A DNA stretch of 64,000 bases from the NCBI RefSeq assembly GCF_001704415.2, contig NC_030813.1, positions 16,014,001 to 16,078,000 of the forward strand, in the 5' to 3' direction. The stretch comes from Capra hircus. Taxonomy: Eukaryota; Chordata; Mammalia; Artiodactyla; Bovidae. Made by a program: the position numbers and the translations under genes. Below are positions 40,953 through 54,514 of the stretch, piece by piece (position 1 is the first letter of the stretch; the number at the start of each line of letters is the position of its first letter). The notes under the pieces are model-generated. The model saw only the letters and a list, made by a program, of their open reading frames with translations. It ran no database searches and was not told the DNA's origin.

Positions 40953-43050
40953 GCATCAGTTCAGTCGCTCAGTCGTGTCCGACTCTTTGCGACCCCATGA
41001 ATCGCAGCACGCCAGGCCTCCTGTCCATCACCATCTCCCGGAAGTCACTCAAACTCACGTCCATTGAGTCAGTGATGCCATCCAGCCATCTCATCCTCTG
41101 TCGTCCCCTTCTCCTCCTGCCCCCAATCCTTCCCAGCACCAGAGTCTTTCCCAATGAGTCAACTCTTCACATGAGGTGGTCAAAGTACTGGAGCTTCAGC
41201 TTTAGCATCATTCCCTCCTAAGAAATCCCAGGGCTGATCTCCTTCAGAATGGACTGGTTGGATCTCCTTGCAGTCCAAGGGACTCTCAAGAGTCTTCTCC
41301 AACACCACACTTCAAAAGCATCAATTTTTCGGCGCTCAGCCTTCTTCACAGTCCAACTCTCACATCCATACATGACCACAGGAAAAACCATAGCCTTGAC
41401 TAGATGGACCTTTGTTGGCAAAGTAATGTCTCTGCTTTTCAATATGCTATCTAGGTTGGTCATAACTTTTCTTCCAAGGAGTAAGCATCTTTTAATTTCA
41501 TGGCTGCAGTCACCACCTGCAGTGATTTTGGAGCCCCCCAAAATAAAGTCTGACACTGTTTCCACTGTTTCCACATCTATTTCCCATGAAGTGATGGGAA
41601 CAGATGCCATGATCTTCGTTTTCTGAATGTTGAGCTTTAAGCCAACTTCTTCACTCTCCTCTTTCACTTTCCTCAAGAGGCTTTTGAGTTCCTCTTCACT
41701 TTCTGCCATAAGGGTGGTGTCATCTGCATATCTGAGGTGATTGATATTTCTCCCAGCAATCTTGATTCCAGCTTGTGTTTCTTCCAGCCCAGCCTTTCTC
41801 ATGATGTACTCTGCATAGAAGTTAAACAAACAGGTGACAATACACAGCCTTGACGTACTCCTTTTCCTATTTGGAACCAGTCTATTGCTCCATGTCCAGT
41901 TCTAACTGTTGCTTCCTGACCTGCATACAGATTTCTCAAGAGGCAGGTCAGGTGGTCTGGTATTCCCATCACTCTCAGAATTTTCCACAGTTTATTGTGA
42001 CCCACACAGTCAAAGGCTTTGGCATAGTCAATAAAGCAGAAATAGATGTTTTTCTGGAACTCTCTTGCTTTTTCCATGATCCAGCAGATGTTGGCAATTT
42101 GATCTCTGGTTCCTCTGCCTTTTCTAAAACCAGCTTGAACATCTGGAAGTTCACAGTTCATGTATTGCTGAAGCCCGGCTTGGAGAATTTTGAGCATTAC
42201 TTTACTAGCGTGTGAGATGTGTGCAATTGTGCGGTAGTTTATGCATTCTTTGGCATTGCCTTTCTTTGGGATTGGAATGAAAACTGACCTTTTCCAGTCC
42301 TGTGGCCACTGCTGAGTTTACCAAATTTGCTGGCATATTGAGTGCAGCACTTTCACAGCATCTCCTTCAGGATTTGAAATAGCTCAACTGGAATTCCATC
42401 ACCTCCACTAGCTTTGTTCTTAGTGATGCTTTCTAAGGCCCATTTGACTTCACATCCCAGGATGTCTGGCTCTAGGTGAGTGATCACATCATCGTAATTA
42501 TCTTGGTCGTGAAAATCTTTTTTGTATAGTTCTTCTGTGTATTCTTGCCACCTCTTCTTAACATCTTCTGCTTCTGTTAGGTCCATACCATTTCTGTCTT
42601 TTATGGAGCCCATCTTTGCATGACATGTTCCCTTGGTATCTCTAATTTTCTTGAAGAGATCTCTAGTCTTTCCCATTCTGTTGTTTTTTCTCTGTTTCTT
42701 TGCACTGATCACTGAGGAAGGCTTTCTTATCTCTTTTTGCTATTCTTTGGAACTCTGCATTCAGATGCTTATATCTTTCCTTTTCTCCTTTGCTTTTTGC
42801 TTCTCTTCTTTTCACGGCTATTTGTAAGGCCTCCCCAGACAGCCATTTCGGTTTTTTGCATTTCTTTTCCATGGGGATGGTCTTGATCTCTGTCTCCTGT
42901 ACAATGTCATGAACATCAGTCCATAGTTCATCAGGCACTCTATCTATCAGATCTAGCCCCTTAAATCTATTTCTCACTTCCACTGTATAATCATAAGGGA
43001 TTTTATTTAGGTCATACCTGAATGGTCTAGTGGTTTTCCCTACTTTTTTC
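40953..43050 (-). mobile_element. BovB LINE, 2.1-kb copy
   Basis: The longest simple BovB here. From 43050 downward it has the linker after the endonuclease (frame 43082-42663, NKIPYDYTVEVRNRF then DLIDRVPDELW), the start of RT (42712-42353), RT fingers and palm (42197-41799, DVQAGFRKGRGTRDQIANIC; 41829-41218, LRYADDTTLMAES) and the 3' tail at 40955. At least three frameshifts separate these blocks. The endonuclease domain is absent. Confidence 0.93.
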
Positions 43051-43509
43051 ACATCAGTCAGTAAAAAAATGATAAAGAACAAGGTATTAATATAGTTTTA
43101 ATATGCCTCCAAACAAAGGCGTTAATACCAAAGGGAAAATAGTGACTACAAAGAAGAGAAATCTGACCTCAATTAAGCGATCAAAATGTACATTATAAGT
43201 CATGGGGCAAACTGATGTCATGCACTGAGAGAAAACACATGTAATACTTCTGTGATATTCCTGAGAAAGATGTATAATCTGAGTCAAACCGGGAGGAAAC
43301 AACAGACATGCCCAGAGAGAGACACTCTACAGAACAACTGTAATCTTCAAAAGAGTCAAAACCATCACGAGTCAAGGGAAAAAATGTGATACTATTTCAG
43401 ACTGGAGATAACTAAACTCAACTGTGATTCTGAACTTTTCACAACAGAAAACATTACTGGGAAAACTGGCAAAATTTCCATGGGGTTTAAGAATTAGACA
43501 GTGCTTCCA

Positions 43510-43570
43510 TCTATGGGGTCGCACAGAGTCAGACACGACTGAAGCAATTTAGCAGCAGCAGTAGCAGCAA
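43510..43570 (+). repeat. BOV-A2 3' fragment
   Basis: 'tatggggtcgcacagagtcag' to 'cagcagcagtagcagc' is the 3' end of a BOV-A2 with its GCA-rich tail. Confidence 0.75.
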
Positions 43571-45207
43571 GGTTAATTTTCTGATTTTGATGGTCATTTA
43601 TCGTTAAGTTGGAGAATGTTCTTGAGTTTGAGAGGAAATGGCATTATGTCAACAACTTATTCTCAATTAGTTCAGATACAAAGTGTTTGTACAACTTTTC
43701 TACAGTTGGTGACTGTTTCAAAGTAAAACAATGCCAGAAGTAATAGGCTTAGTCAAACACCAAGATTGCCATTTATATAGAGAAGTGACCTATTAACAAG
43801 AAGTCAAACGTTAAAAAAAACTTTTTTTGCACACCACTGGGAAGCTATGGTTACTTAAGGAATTAAAATTTTTTTAATTACAAAATTTTTTTTAAAAAGC
43901 ACAAAAACTCATACTCTTTACAAGTTCTTACTTAGGAACTCGAAGACTACCGTTATCCTTCTGACATATGTCAGTAAAGCTTAAAAGAAAAACTATCATA
44001 TTTATCGTACGACAACCGTTTCTTAGCAGGATATTATTTAAGATCATTCTGAATATCTTACACAAGCCCACCACATGCACAGAGTTTAATTATTTGAAGA
44101 TTGATTCACACAAAATCAGCTGCTTCTTTCAATTTAAATCCCATCTATGACCCATCTTGAGGAGTCTGTCAGTTACTAACCAGTCAGGGCCTCACGTTTC
44201 CAGGACAGCATCAGTTATTTGTAAAATAAACTGACCTATATAGTCAAATTTGAATACTATTGCTTCTCTTGGATGTTAACAAATGGCCAAGTATTTTCAG
44301 TATTAAAGTCTAGTAGAGAGTATATCACAACAACTCCACTACACGCCATTTCACTAAAAATAAGTCAGGGAGTGTGACTGAAGGAAAAAAAATTAAGTTT
44401 AAAAAAAATTCACTGTTTTCATCCCTTTAAAGTAGCAGTAGCAGCTTTTTGTGCTCCAACCTTATATTAAGCAAATGACAAGTATCAAGAAAGTAGAAAA
44501 TACGGCCTCAAAAGAAGTCTAGCTCATTTGAAAAGGAAACAACTTTTCCACGTGAGGTGAAGAAGAGATACTGATATATAATGGTCAGTAGCAGGAAGTA
44601 GCCTGATTTATGTAACGAATATAAATCAAAGAGCAGCAGTTTATTTAAATTTCTTAGCTGAAAGGCAACAGTGATACATTGATAGAGAAAAAATAAAATC
44701 AGAGTACTTCCAAATAGAAGCCTTTTCAGGAGGACTTTAATGACTCTGCTACAGAAGCACTCCATGTGACATCAGTCTCAGTCGCAGGCTTTCAACATCA
44801 ATGTGGTTCTACCTTTGTCCTTCCCACATCCGCAAGTGTAAACCCCATTATTACTGCTTCTTTCAGGGACTGCCTGATTGTATCCCATAGATATTATTAG
44901 ATCGTGTAATCTACTGTAAAAAGATTTAAGACAGAAGCTGGATAAGAAAAAGCAACAGACTTGGTTCCTAACATTTGGCTGTTCAAAACTATCAAGTGGT
45001 GAGTTCTTAGCACCTTTACAAGATATTCAAAATAACATGGCTCAGGGTCAAAAAACAACTCCAAAAATGAAGTCATAATATTTTACCAAGTCAATGTAAT
45101 TATTATGTAATTTTCCCAAACTAAAGATATTTCTTTAGATAGTGTTTGGTCTGGTCTAGTATGTGTTATACATATATTTATATATTTATGTACATTTATA
45201 TATATTT

Positions 45208-45487
45208 ATTGGAGAAGGAAATGGCAATCCACTCCAGTGTTCTTGCCTGGAAAATCCCAGGGATGGAGGAGCCTGGTAGGCTGCAGTCCATGGGGTCGTG
45301 AAGAGTTGGACACGACTGAGCGACTTCACTTTCACTCTTCACTTTCATGCACTGGAGAAGGAAATGGCAACCCACTCCAGTGTTCTTGCCTGGAGAATCC
45401 CAGGGACGGGGGAGCCTGGTGGGCTGCCGTCTGTGGGGTCGCACAGAGACGGACACGACTGAAGCGACTTAGCAGCAGTAGCAGCAT
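45208..45487 (+). mobile_element. BOV-A2 SINE
   Basis: A complete + oriented dimer: two 'ggagaaggaaatggcaa' starts, two 'gacacgactga' ends and a tail 'cttagcagcagtagcagc'. The AT-rich flanks make the target-site duplication unclear. Confidence 0.92.
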
Positions 45488-45849
45488 GTTTATTTACATA
45501 TGAATACATATAATATTAGAATGAATATATACAGATGTACTTATTTAAATCAGTGCGTATGCTTCTAGTCACAACTTTATGTATTGTAGAAGTCCTTGAA
45601 GATCACTGCATGACAAAGCAGGTAGTTCCATAATGGGAAACACATGGCGCTATATAAAGGAAACATATCTGGATTTCTTTAGCAAGTACAGAATTCCAAG
45701 CTATGACACACTCTGCTGTGGGGATGTGGAAGTGACTGTTCCCTGAGTGACAGAAACTAAGAAGATCTCTGTCACCAGAGATCTGGGTATGTTGGGAACT
45801 GATAAATGAAACTGCAGCATATAATGCCTGAAAATACGAAGTCTTCCAT

Positions 45850-45905
45850 TCAACAATTACGTCAACAAACGTTTACCAAGCATCTGCTATGTGCTGAGTG
45901 ACTCT
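45850..45905 (+). repeat. L2/MIR-like fragment
   Basis: 'caacaaacgtttaccaagc' followed by 'atctgctatgtgctgagtg' recalls the ancient-repeat phrase about 'gcacctactatgtgcc'. Confidence 0.4.
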
Positions 45906-46195
45906 TTCAAACTTCTGTACCAATCCAGCCATCCTTCCCCACTTCCTTACTGTCACAGAGATGAAGTCCTTTTCTGTTCCCCCTAAGGCTAACACATTTC
46001 CCCTGAGCTCAGGATCCCGTCCCTTCCTGCTACACCAGAGACCTCCCTTTTCTGAATGTTTCCCAATCAGATCTTTCCCATCAGCAAGTAAGCTCGCTCC
46101 AGCATCTCCTACCTCTGGCTATCTTCCTTCCATCTCCACCCTGCTCATAGTTAACTGACTTCAAAGGCTGGGTCACATTTGCTGTCTTGCTTCCT

Positions 46196-46705
46196 TCAGT
46201 TCAGTTCAGTTGCTCAGTCATGTCTGACTCTTTGTGACCCCATGGACCACAGCATGCCAGGCTTCCCTGTCCATCACCAACTCCCGGAACTTGCTCAAAC
46301 TCACGTCCATCGAGTCGGTGATGCCATCCAACCATCTCATCCTCTGTTGTCCCCTTCTCCTCCTGCCTTCAATCCTTCCCAGCATCAGAATCTTTTCCAA
46401 TGAGTCAATTCTTCGCATCAGGTAGCCAAAGTATTGGAGCTTCAGCCATCAGTCCTTCCAATGAATATTCAGGGCTGATTTCCTTTAGGATGGACTGGCT
46501 GGATCTCCTTGCAGTCCAAAGGAATCTCAAGAGTCTTCTCCAACACCACAGTTCAAAAGCATCAATTCTTTGGCACTCAGCTTTTTTTTATAGTCCAACT
46601 CTCACATCCATACATGACTACTGGAAAAATTATAGCTTTTACTAGATGGACCTTTGTTGGCAAAGTAATGTCTCTGCTTTTTAATATGCTATCGAGGTTT
46701 GTCCT
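46196..46705 (-). mobile_element. BovB LINE 3' end
   Basis: Reverse-oriented, with the TTCAG tail at 46196 and ORF 3' text to 'tatgctatcgaggtttgtcc'. More diverged than the other copies (short frames only), so probably older. Confidence 0.88.
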
Positions 46706-46739
46706 TATTCCCTTAGCTTTCCCTCATTCTTTACCTATT

Positions 46740-47150
46740 GCAATCTGGCTTCTGTCCTATCATTTCACTGAAATTACTTTCAGAAGGCCACTGCTCTCCT
46801 TATCTCTAAAACAAATGAAAACTTTTTAGTCACTGACTTCAAAGGAGCAATCATCATACTTGATCACTTGATACTAGATCACTCTTGATTACCCTTGTCC
46901 TTGAAACATTCTCTCTTCCGGCTTCCATGATATCATGTTCCCTTGGATATCTGATCACATCTTCTCAGTCGGCCTTCTCTAGAGATTCCTCACCTTGCCA
47001 TCCTTTAAATGTTACTGTTTCCCAGAGTTCTATTAGTCACCAGTGTCACCTAGTCACATGGCTTCAATTACATTATTTTTCTGATGACTCAAAGCTGTAT
47101 GTATTCCCAGTTCAGAGCCTCTCTTTGTCCATCTAATTTATATACATGAT
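46740..47150 (+). repeat. L2 LINE fragment
   Basis: 'cagaaggccactgctctcc' and 'ggcttcaattacattattt' followed by 'ctgatgactcaaagctgtatg' match the L2 ORF region in order. Confidence 0.55.
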
Positions 47151-47399
47151 AAAACGTTTCAGGCTATCTACCTAGATCATACAATTTTCCATTTTCTAAA
47201 AACTGCCCCTAGTTCCACTTCAAATGTAGTAATGATGGATGCCCCCAAATGAGGTCTGTATTATATGAGCCCCAGTTCCTTCATCACAATGGAACAGACA
47301 TCTGTTCCAAGCTGGGCTGATCAGATTCCCAAGCCAGGAATCTGAGACTAAATCTGTGTTCAAACTGGAATTCTCAAACACTGCTGGTTGATTGTGTAA

Positions 47400-47880
47400 T
47401 CTACAACTTTGAAAACTGGCAATATCTTCAAATACATACATACTTAATGACCCATCAATCTACTCCTAGATATAAAACAAGAGAAATAATTGCATATGTG
47501 CTCAAAAGACAAATATAAGAACATTCATAGAAGCACTCTCTATAATAAGCAAACACTGGAAACTACAGAAATATTCATTGGTATTATGAAAAAAGGAGGT
47601 ATTCATCAGATGGAATATTGTAGCAATCAACATGAATGAATCTCACACATATGCTAAGCAAAATGGCACAAAAGAATACATGCTCTAAGATTCCATTTTT
47701 ATAAATTTCAAAAACAGGCACATGCTTCAGGTTTTAGGCAGTGACTAAAAGGGAGTAGAAGGGACTTCTAGGATGTTGATAATATTCTGTTTACTTATCT
47801 GGGTTTTAATAACATAGGTATGTTCACTCTGAAAATGCATTAAACTTAGGCACAGTGCATTTTCTATATGCATGTTGTTC
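47400..47880 (+). repeat. Old L1 ORF2/3' UTR fragment
   Basis: 'acccatcaatctactcctag', 'tgctcaaaagacaaatataag' and 'tcatcagatggaatattgtag' read as L1 ORF2 end, followed by 3' UTR-like text. Confidence 0.65.
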
Positions 47881-48883
47881 TTCAAGATTATCAGCTAAAT
47901 CTGAATTAGACTCTCGAAATGACATTTATAATTCTTTACAATAATAGATTTAATACAGGGATAATGAGAGGAGGTATAATGGAGAGAACAAATAAAGTAT
48001 AATAGAGCCCAGAGAAAGAAATCATTTAGGAAGAAAAAATTTCTATGGGAGGTGCCTTTCAGATAAGAACATTTACCAATTGTTTGCTCCTTATCTAAGC
48101 TAATTATTATCCAGAATTATCTCAAAGTAAGAGAATCAAGATATGAAATGCCTAACCAGATGGAGCTAATCAAGTTCTCTTCCTGGCTTTGATGCCTGGA
48201 TGTCTGGGATGATAGAAGGCTGAGGGCCCCCGAGGGTAGCACAGTTGGCAACTCCACTCAAGTTCTGCAAACTAACACACAAAATGCTTTCAGTCTATCC
48301 CACTGCAGGCATACTTACAGGTTTTTAAAAAAAATTTCTTGTAAAATATCATGTTCTATTTTAATAAAAGCAAAACAAAAGACGTCAGCTTAAAACCAGG
48401 ATGCCTTAAACTTTAAAAGGTATGCCATCGAGTCTGTCATTTCTAATGTTATGAATCTCTGTAATTATGTATCTCATTTTGGATTCCTTCCCCAAACACA
48501 ATGGATATATTTCTATCTTCTGTCTGCCTCTTAAAGCTCAACTACTTTCTAACCTCACATCTTACTGCCTCCATCATAGTCTCACAGTCATCAGTTTGTA
48601 GTCTCGGCCTCAGGGCCTGACATTCACTTGGCCACCACACCCTGACACCTATCAAGAAGGTGCTGAAACAGAAACTGGCAATGACAGAAGACTCAAAGGG
48701 AATGAAAAATAAAAACCAACTAAAAATATCATCACCACGCAGTAAGTCACCCCTGGAAATAACTATATGGCAGAACAAATCTAATGGCAAGATGCTCTTT
48801 GAGGTCTACTGGCATCCAGTAATTTATTTTAGGAAAGAAAGAAAACTGAAAGGAAACTGACACAAAGGTCAAATTAAATATAG

Positions 48884-51800
48884 CTCAGTTCAGTTCAGTC
48901 GCTCAGTCATGTCCAACTCTTTGTGACCCCATGGACCGCACCACGCCAGGCCTCCCTGTCTATCACCAACTCCCGGAGTTTACCCAAACTCATCTCCATT
49001 GAGTCAGTGATGCTATCCATGATGGTGATGCCAACCATCTCATCCTCTGTCGTTCCCTCCTCCTCCTGCCTTCAATCTTTCCCAGCATCAGGGTCTTTCC
49101 AAATGAGTCAGTTCTTCACATGAGGTGGCCAAAGTATTGGAGTTTCAGCTTCAACATCACTCCTTCCAGTGAACACCCAGGACTGATCTCCTTTAGGATG
49201 GACTGGTTGGATCTCCTTGCAGTCCAAGGGACTCTCAAGAGTCTTCTCCAACACCACACTTCAAAAGCATCAATTCTTCGGCGCTCAGCTTTCTTCACAG
49301 TCCAACTCTCACATCCATACTTGACTACTGGAAAAACCATAGCCTTGACTAGATGGACCTTTGTCGGCAAAGTAAGGTCTCTGCTTTTGAATATGCTATC
49401 TAGGTTGGTCATAACTTTTCTTCCAAGGAGTAAGTGTCTTAATTTCATGGCTGCAGTCACCATCTGCAGTGATTTTGGAGCCCTCCAAAATAAAGACAGC
49501 CATTGTTTCCATTGTTTCCCCATTATTTGCCATGAATTGATGGGACCAGATGCCATGATCTTAGTTTTCTGAATGTTGAATTGTAAGCCAACTTTTTCAC
49601 TCTCCTCTTTCACTTTCATCAACAGGCTCTTTAGTTCCTCTTCACTTTCTGCCATGAGGGTGGTGTCATCTGCATATCTGAGGTTATTGATATTTCTCCC
49701 GGCAATCCTGATTCCAGCTTGTGCTTCTTTCAGCCCAGCGTTTCTCATGATGTACTCTGCATAGAAGTTAAATAAGCAGGGTGACAATATACAGCCTTGA
49801 CGTACTCCTTTTCCTATTTGGAACCAGTCTGTTGTTCCATGTCCAGTTCTAACTGTTTCTTCCTGACCTGCATACAGATTTCTCAAGAGGCAGGTCAGGT
49901 GGTCTGGTATTCCCATCTCTTTCAGAATTTTCCAGTTTCTTGTAATCCACATAGCCAAAGGCTTTGGCATAGTCAATAAAGCAGAAATAGATGTTTTTCT
50001 GGAACTCTCTTGCTTTTTCCATGATCCAGCGGATGTTGGCAATTTGATCTCTGGTTCCTCTGCCTTTTCTAAAACCAGCTTGAACATCTGGAAGTTCATG
50101 GTTCACGTCTTGCTGAAGCCTGGCTTGGAGAATTTTGAGCATTACTTTACTAGTGTGTGAGATGACTGCAACTGTGCAGTAGTTTCAGCATTCTTTGGCA
50201 TTGCCTTTCTTTGGGATTGAAATGAAAACTGACCTTTTCTAGTCCTGTGGCCACTGCTGAGTTTTCCAAATTTGCTGGCATATTGAGTACAGCACTTTCA
50301 CAGCATCATCTTTTAGGATTTAGAATAGCTCAATTGGAATTCTATCACCTCACTGGAGAAGGGAATGGCAAACCACCTCAGTATTCTTGCCTTGAGAACC
50401 CCATGAATAGTATGAAAATGCAAAAAGAAAGGACGCTGAAAGATGAACTCCCCAGGTTGGTAGGTGCCCAGTATACTACTGGAGATCAGTGGAGAAATAA
50501 CTCCAGAAAGAATGAAGGGATGGAGCCAAAGCAAAAACAACACCCAGTTGTGGATGTGACTGGTGATAGAAGAAAGGTCTGATGCTGTAAAGAGCAATAT
50601 TGCATAGGAACCTGGAATGTTAGGTCCACGAATCAAGGCAAATTGGAAGTGGTCAAATAGGGCGTCAACATTTTAGGAATCAGCAAACTGAAATGGACTG
50701 GAATGGGTGAATTTAACTCAGATGACCATTATATCTACTACAGTGGGCAAGAATCCTTTAGAAGAAATGGAGTAGCCATCATAGTCAACAAAAGAGTCTG
50801 AAACGCAGTACTTGGATGCAATCTTAAAAACGACAGAATGATCTCTGTTCGCTTCCCAGGCAAACCTTCAATATCACAGTAATTCAAGTCTATGCCCCGA
50901 CCTGTAACGCTGAAGAAGCTGAAGTTGAATGGTTCTATGAAGACCTACAAGACCTTTTAGAGCTAACACCCAAAAAAGATCCTTTTCATTCTAGGGGACT
51001 GGAATGCAAAAGTAGGAAGTCAAGAAACACCTGGAGTACCAGACAAATTTGGCCTTGGAGTACAGAATGAAGCAGGGCAAAGGCTAATAGAGTTCTCCCA
51101 AGAGAACGCACTGGTCACAGCAAACACTGTCTTCCAACAACACAAGAGAAGACTCTACATGGACATCATCAGATGGCCAACACCAAAATCAGACTGATTA
51201 TATTCTTTGTAGCCAAAGATGGAGAAGCTCTATACAGTTAGCAAAAACAAGACTAGGAGGTGACAGTGGCTCAGATCATGAATTCCTTATTGCCAAATTC
51301 AGACTTAAATTGAAGAAAGTAGGGAAAACCATTCAGGTATTTAGGTCATCAAATCCCTTATGATTATACAGTGGAAGTAACAAATAGATTTAAGGGACTA
51401 GATCTGATAGACAGAGTGCCTGATGAACAATGGACGGAGGTTCATGACATTGTACTGGAGGCAGGGAGCAAGACCAACCCCAAGAAGAAAAAATGCAAAA
51501 AGGCAAAATGGCTGCTGCAGAGGCCTTACAATTAAGTGTAAAAAGAAGAGAAGCGAAAAGCAAAGGAGAAAAGGAAAGATATATCGATTTGAATGCAGAG
51601 TTTCAAAGAATAGCAAGGAGAGGCCTTCCTCAGTGAGCCTTCCTGAGAGCCTTCCTCAGTGATCATTGCAAAGAAATAGGGGAAAACAAAAGAATGGGAA
51701 AGACTAGAGATCTCTTCAAGGAAATTAGGGATACAGGGGGAACATTTCATGCAAAGATGGGCTCAATAAAGGACAGAAATGGTATGGACCTAACAGAAGC

Positions 51801-51991
51801 AGAAGATAATAAGAGGAGGTGGCAAGAATACATGGAAGAACTGTACAAAAAAGATCTTCACGACCCAGATAATCATGATGATGTGATCACTCACCAAAGT
51901 CAGACACCCTGGAATGTGAAGTCAATTGGGCCTTAGGAAGCATCACTACCAGCAGAGCTGGTGGAGGTGATGGAATTCCAGTTGAGCTCTT
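48884..51991 (-). mobile_element. 5'-inverted, near-full-length BovB LINE
   Basis: Two arms face opposite ways. Arm 1 (48884-50352, - strand) runs from the TTCAG tail up to the start of RT; frames 50142-49849 and 50099-49116 keep DVQAGFRKGRGTRDQIANIR and LRYADDTTLMAESEEELKSL. Arm 2 (50353-51991, + strand) holds the 5' region, the endonuclease and the linker up to the same point in RT ('ggaattccagttgagctc'). Together they cover nearly all of a BovB, about 3.1 kb. The whole is bounded by a perfect 15-bp tcaaattaaatatag at 48869-48883 and 51992-52006. This marks one insertion event whose 5' part was inverted, the outcome expected of twin priming. All frames are broken. Arm 2 has a small local duplication at 51617-51664. 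Confidence 0.92.
50353..51991 (+). repeat. Inverted 5' arm of that BovB (5' region, endonuclease, linker)
   Basis: It starts with BovB 5' text ('actggagaagggaatggcaa') and continues with the apurinic-endonuclease-like part ('ggaacctggaatgttaggtc', 'gaaatggagtagccatcat', 'cagatcatgaattccttattg'). It ends in the linker and first RT text. No long frame survives; stops and frameshifts occur throughout. Confidence 0.88.
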
Positions 51992-53105
51992 TCAAATTAA
52001 ATATAGAAAAGATGCTTATTTTTATTAGATGCAAACCAGTAGACAATTAGCCCAACACGTAAGGACAGAATGTATATGAGTCTAGGACCACAGTAGGGAC
52101 TGAACACTTTGCCCTCAAGCAAGCAACCCTCTGGCTATGAAGACAAGGGAACCTCAGAAGGAAAAAAAAGCATGTCATTGGTTGCTAAGGGGCATGGGGA
52201 AGATTACAAGTGCAAGACAGGCAGACGCATAAAGGAAGAAAGGCCTAGGGGAAAGTACTTAGTGGAGGGTCCGCAGAGCCAAGAGATGGGAAGCAGGCAC
52301 TCGCACGGTGAGGAATGGAGAGCAGAGAACTGCTGGGTTTGATGCCGGAAAAGATGAAATAAAGTATTTAATACATAGAGTCCAGTTTAGTTTTGCTCTA
52401 TGATAGGTCAAAACAGCATCATTTTTAACAACAGCAAGTTGTTACTTCAGTATAATAGTAGAAGCTCGTTAGACTTCTGTTTCTTGAATTTTGAATTTAG
52501 CAAGAGGCACTTGGAGTTTATGTAGCATACAGTATAAGGTTAAAAGACTTGTTAAGGAAAGAATGGAAAATAAAAAGAATTCTCTCAGAAATTAATCTAT
52601 TAAGGAGACAGAGCATGGTGAAACAGGAAATTCACGTAGAGGCGTCAGCTCCCTAGGGCTTTCTTCCTGTTGGTTCTCTCACTGACTCACTCTACCTATG
52701 TTCCCTTGGGCAAACCCCACACCTTCTTCCAGGACCTGTTCAAGGGTATAATTAATAAGTGGATAAGTCATTTCAAATATATTTTTTAAATTGTGAAACC
52801 CTTGTACGTCCAAATCTATTCCGACACAGGAGGAATGTATAAAATAGACACATGAGGAAGGAAGACCACAGCCCAGGGGCTGGACCACCCTGGAACTCTC
52901 CTGTAGGAGACAGCATTTTTACTGTGCTTCATTCCATCTAAATCAAGTATTTTAGAAGCTGCTATTTATATGTAATTGTGTGTTAATTACACATTATTTC
53001 ATTAATTGAATTTCTAGATAAAGAGCTGGGTTTGCAAGACTGTCTTCTTGTCAACACTTAACTTAGTAAGCATCACTGAGTACACTTAAAAACAATTACA
53101 TGCAG

Positions 53106-53165
53106 AGAATTCCCTGGCTGTCCAGGAGTTAGGACTCCGCACTTCCACTGGCAGGGAACGGGCAT
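53106..53165 (+). repeat. CHR-type SINE fragment
   Basis: 'gaattccctggctgtccagg' followed by 'aggactccgcacttccactgg' is the tRNA-like head of the cetartiodactyl CHR SINE. Confidence 0.65.
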
Positions 53166-53512
53166 CAGGTTGGCTCATCAGCTACCAGGGAAACTAGCAG
53201 TGGGGCACCCACCACCCCTTTGATAAGACAGGTCACTCACTGGGGCCTGCGGCAAGTATGTAAAAAGGCCAGCCATGCAAGCAGGGTGTAGGTAAGCAGG
53301 CACTGGCGGGCATGAGATGCACAGAGAGCAAGAGGACAGCCACGCTGAGCAGCACGGTCAGACAGCTCGCAGTGTCTCTCCAGTGCCTCTGCCAACAACA
53401 CACCAGCTGGCAAGAGGGCAAGGTTTACAGGTCCAATTCCAAGATCACACAGCAAAGAAGCGGAGGCTGGAAGCTGATGGATAATAAACTGTTAACTGCC
53501 ACCAAGGGTCAG

Positions 53513-53722
53513 CAGCTTCTCAAACGGCTCAGTGGTGAAGAACCTGCCTGCCAATGCAGGAGACACAGGAGGTGTAGGTTCCTCCTGGGTCAGGAAGATC
53601 CCCAGGAGGTGGCAATGGCAACCCACTCCAATATTTCTGCCTGGAGAATCCTATGGACAGACGAGCCTGGTGGGCTACAGTCCATGAGGTCACAGAGACG
53701 GAGCATGCACGCACAACTGCCA
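53513..53722 (+). repeat. Bov-tA SINE
   Basis: tRNA part ('gtggtgaagaacctgcctgcc') then BovA ('caatggcaacccactccaat' to 'cacagagacggagcatg'). Confidence 0.88.
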
Positions 53723-54514
53723 CCGTACTTTCTCTTTTTTCTCATCCACTTTGCCCCCACCCCCTTTTTTAAAGGAAAAGCATAATCATATGTTGTGAGA
53801 TTCAATATTTATCACTATATTTAGTAAACAAGCCAAAGGCTCTCAAGTTCATTCTATTATGAAACTTATTTTCAGAGTTAGAAAGACTTCCAGTGAACTG
53901 AAGGAGTATCACACTGCTAGCTAGCTATCCAGTGCTGGGGGAGCAGGGAGAGGAAGTGTGATAGCTGGAAAACAAATTCCTAAGTCCTAAAGCACAAGAG
54001 ACTGAGTAATCCTCATAAATGAGAAATCTGCTCTTTATCATCAGAAAGTCACAGGTCAACTGTCTGTGTATGGTGTGGTGGCAAATTCTAGACTAAACAG
54101 AATGAGAGGCTGGATGTGGACTCAGTTGTTTCCTGAGCAGAAATTATTTATTGCTTGCTTCCTCTGAAAGAATTTCCTGTATGGAAAATACGCTAGCTTG
54201 GTCATATCTGCGATGCCACCGACCTCACCCAGAGATTGAATACTTAGGCAGAGAAGATGAAGGGAGAGAGCAAACTACTGAATAAAGAGTTAAAAGGAAT
54301 TCTAAATGCTCCGAAATCTGTGAAATGAAGAAGCTTAGTAACTATACAAATAACAAGTTACCTCACATAACAGAAGAGTCCAAGGAAGGCCGTTCATATA
54401 ATTCAGGGGGAAAAGAGGACAACTTTTATAGCTAAAAATAACCCTTCAGAAGAAAACCTTTAGAGGGTTCTTTTTTAATCCGATAAAAGAAAGAAAAAGA
54501 AAAAAAGAAGCCAT

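Noticed and set aside
40954..43058. catcagt as target-site duplication of the 2.1-kb BovB
   Set aside because: It is only 7 bases and overlaps the TCAG-rich tail of the element, so it may be chance.
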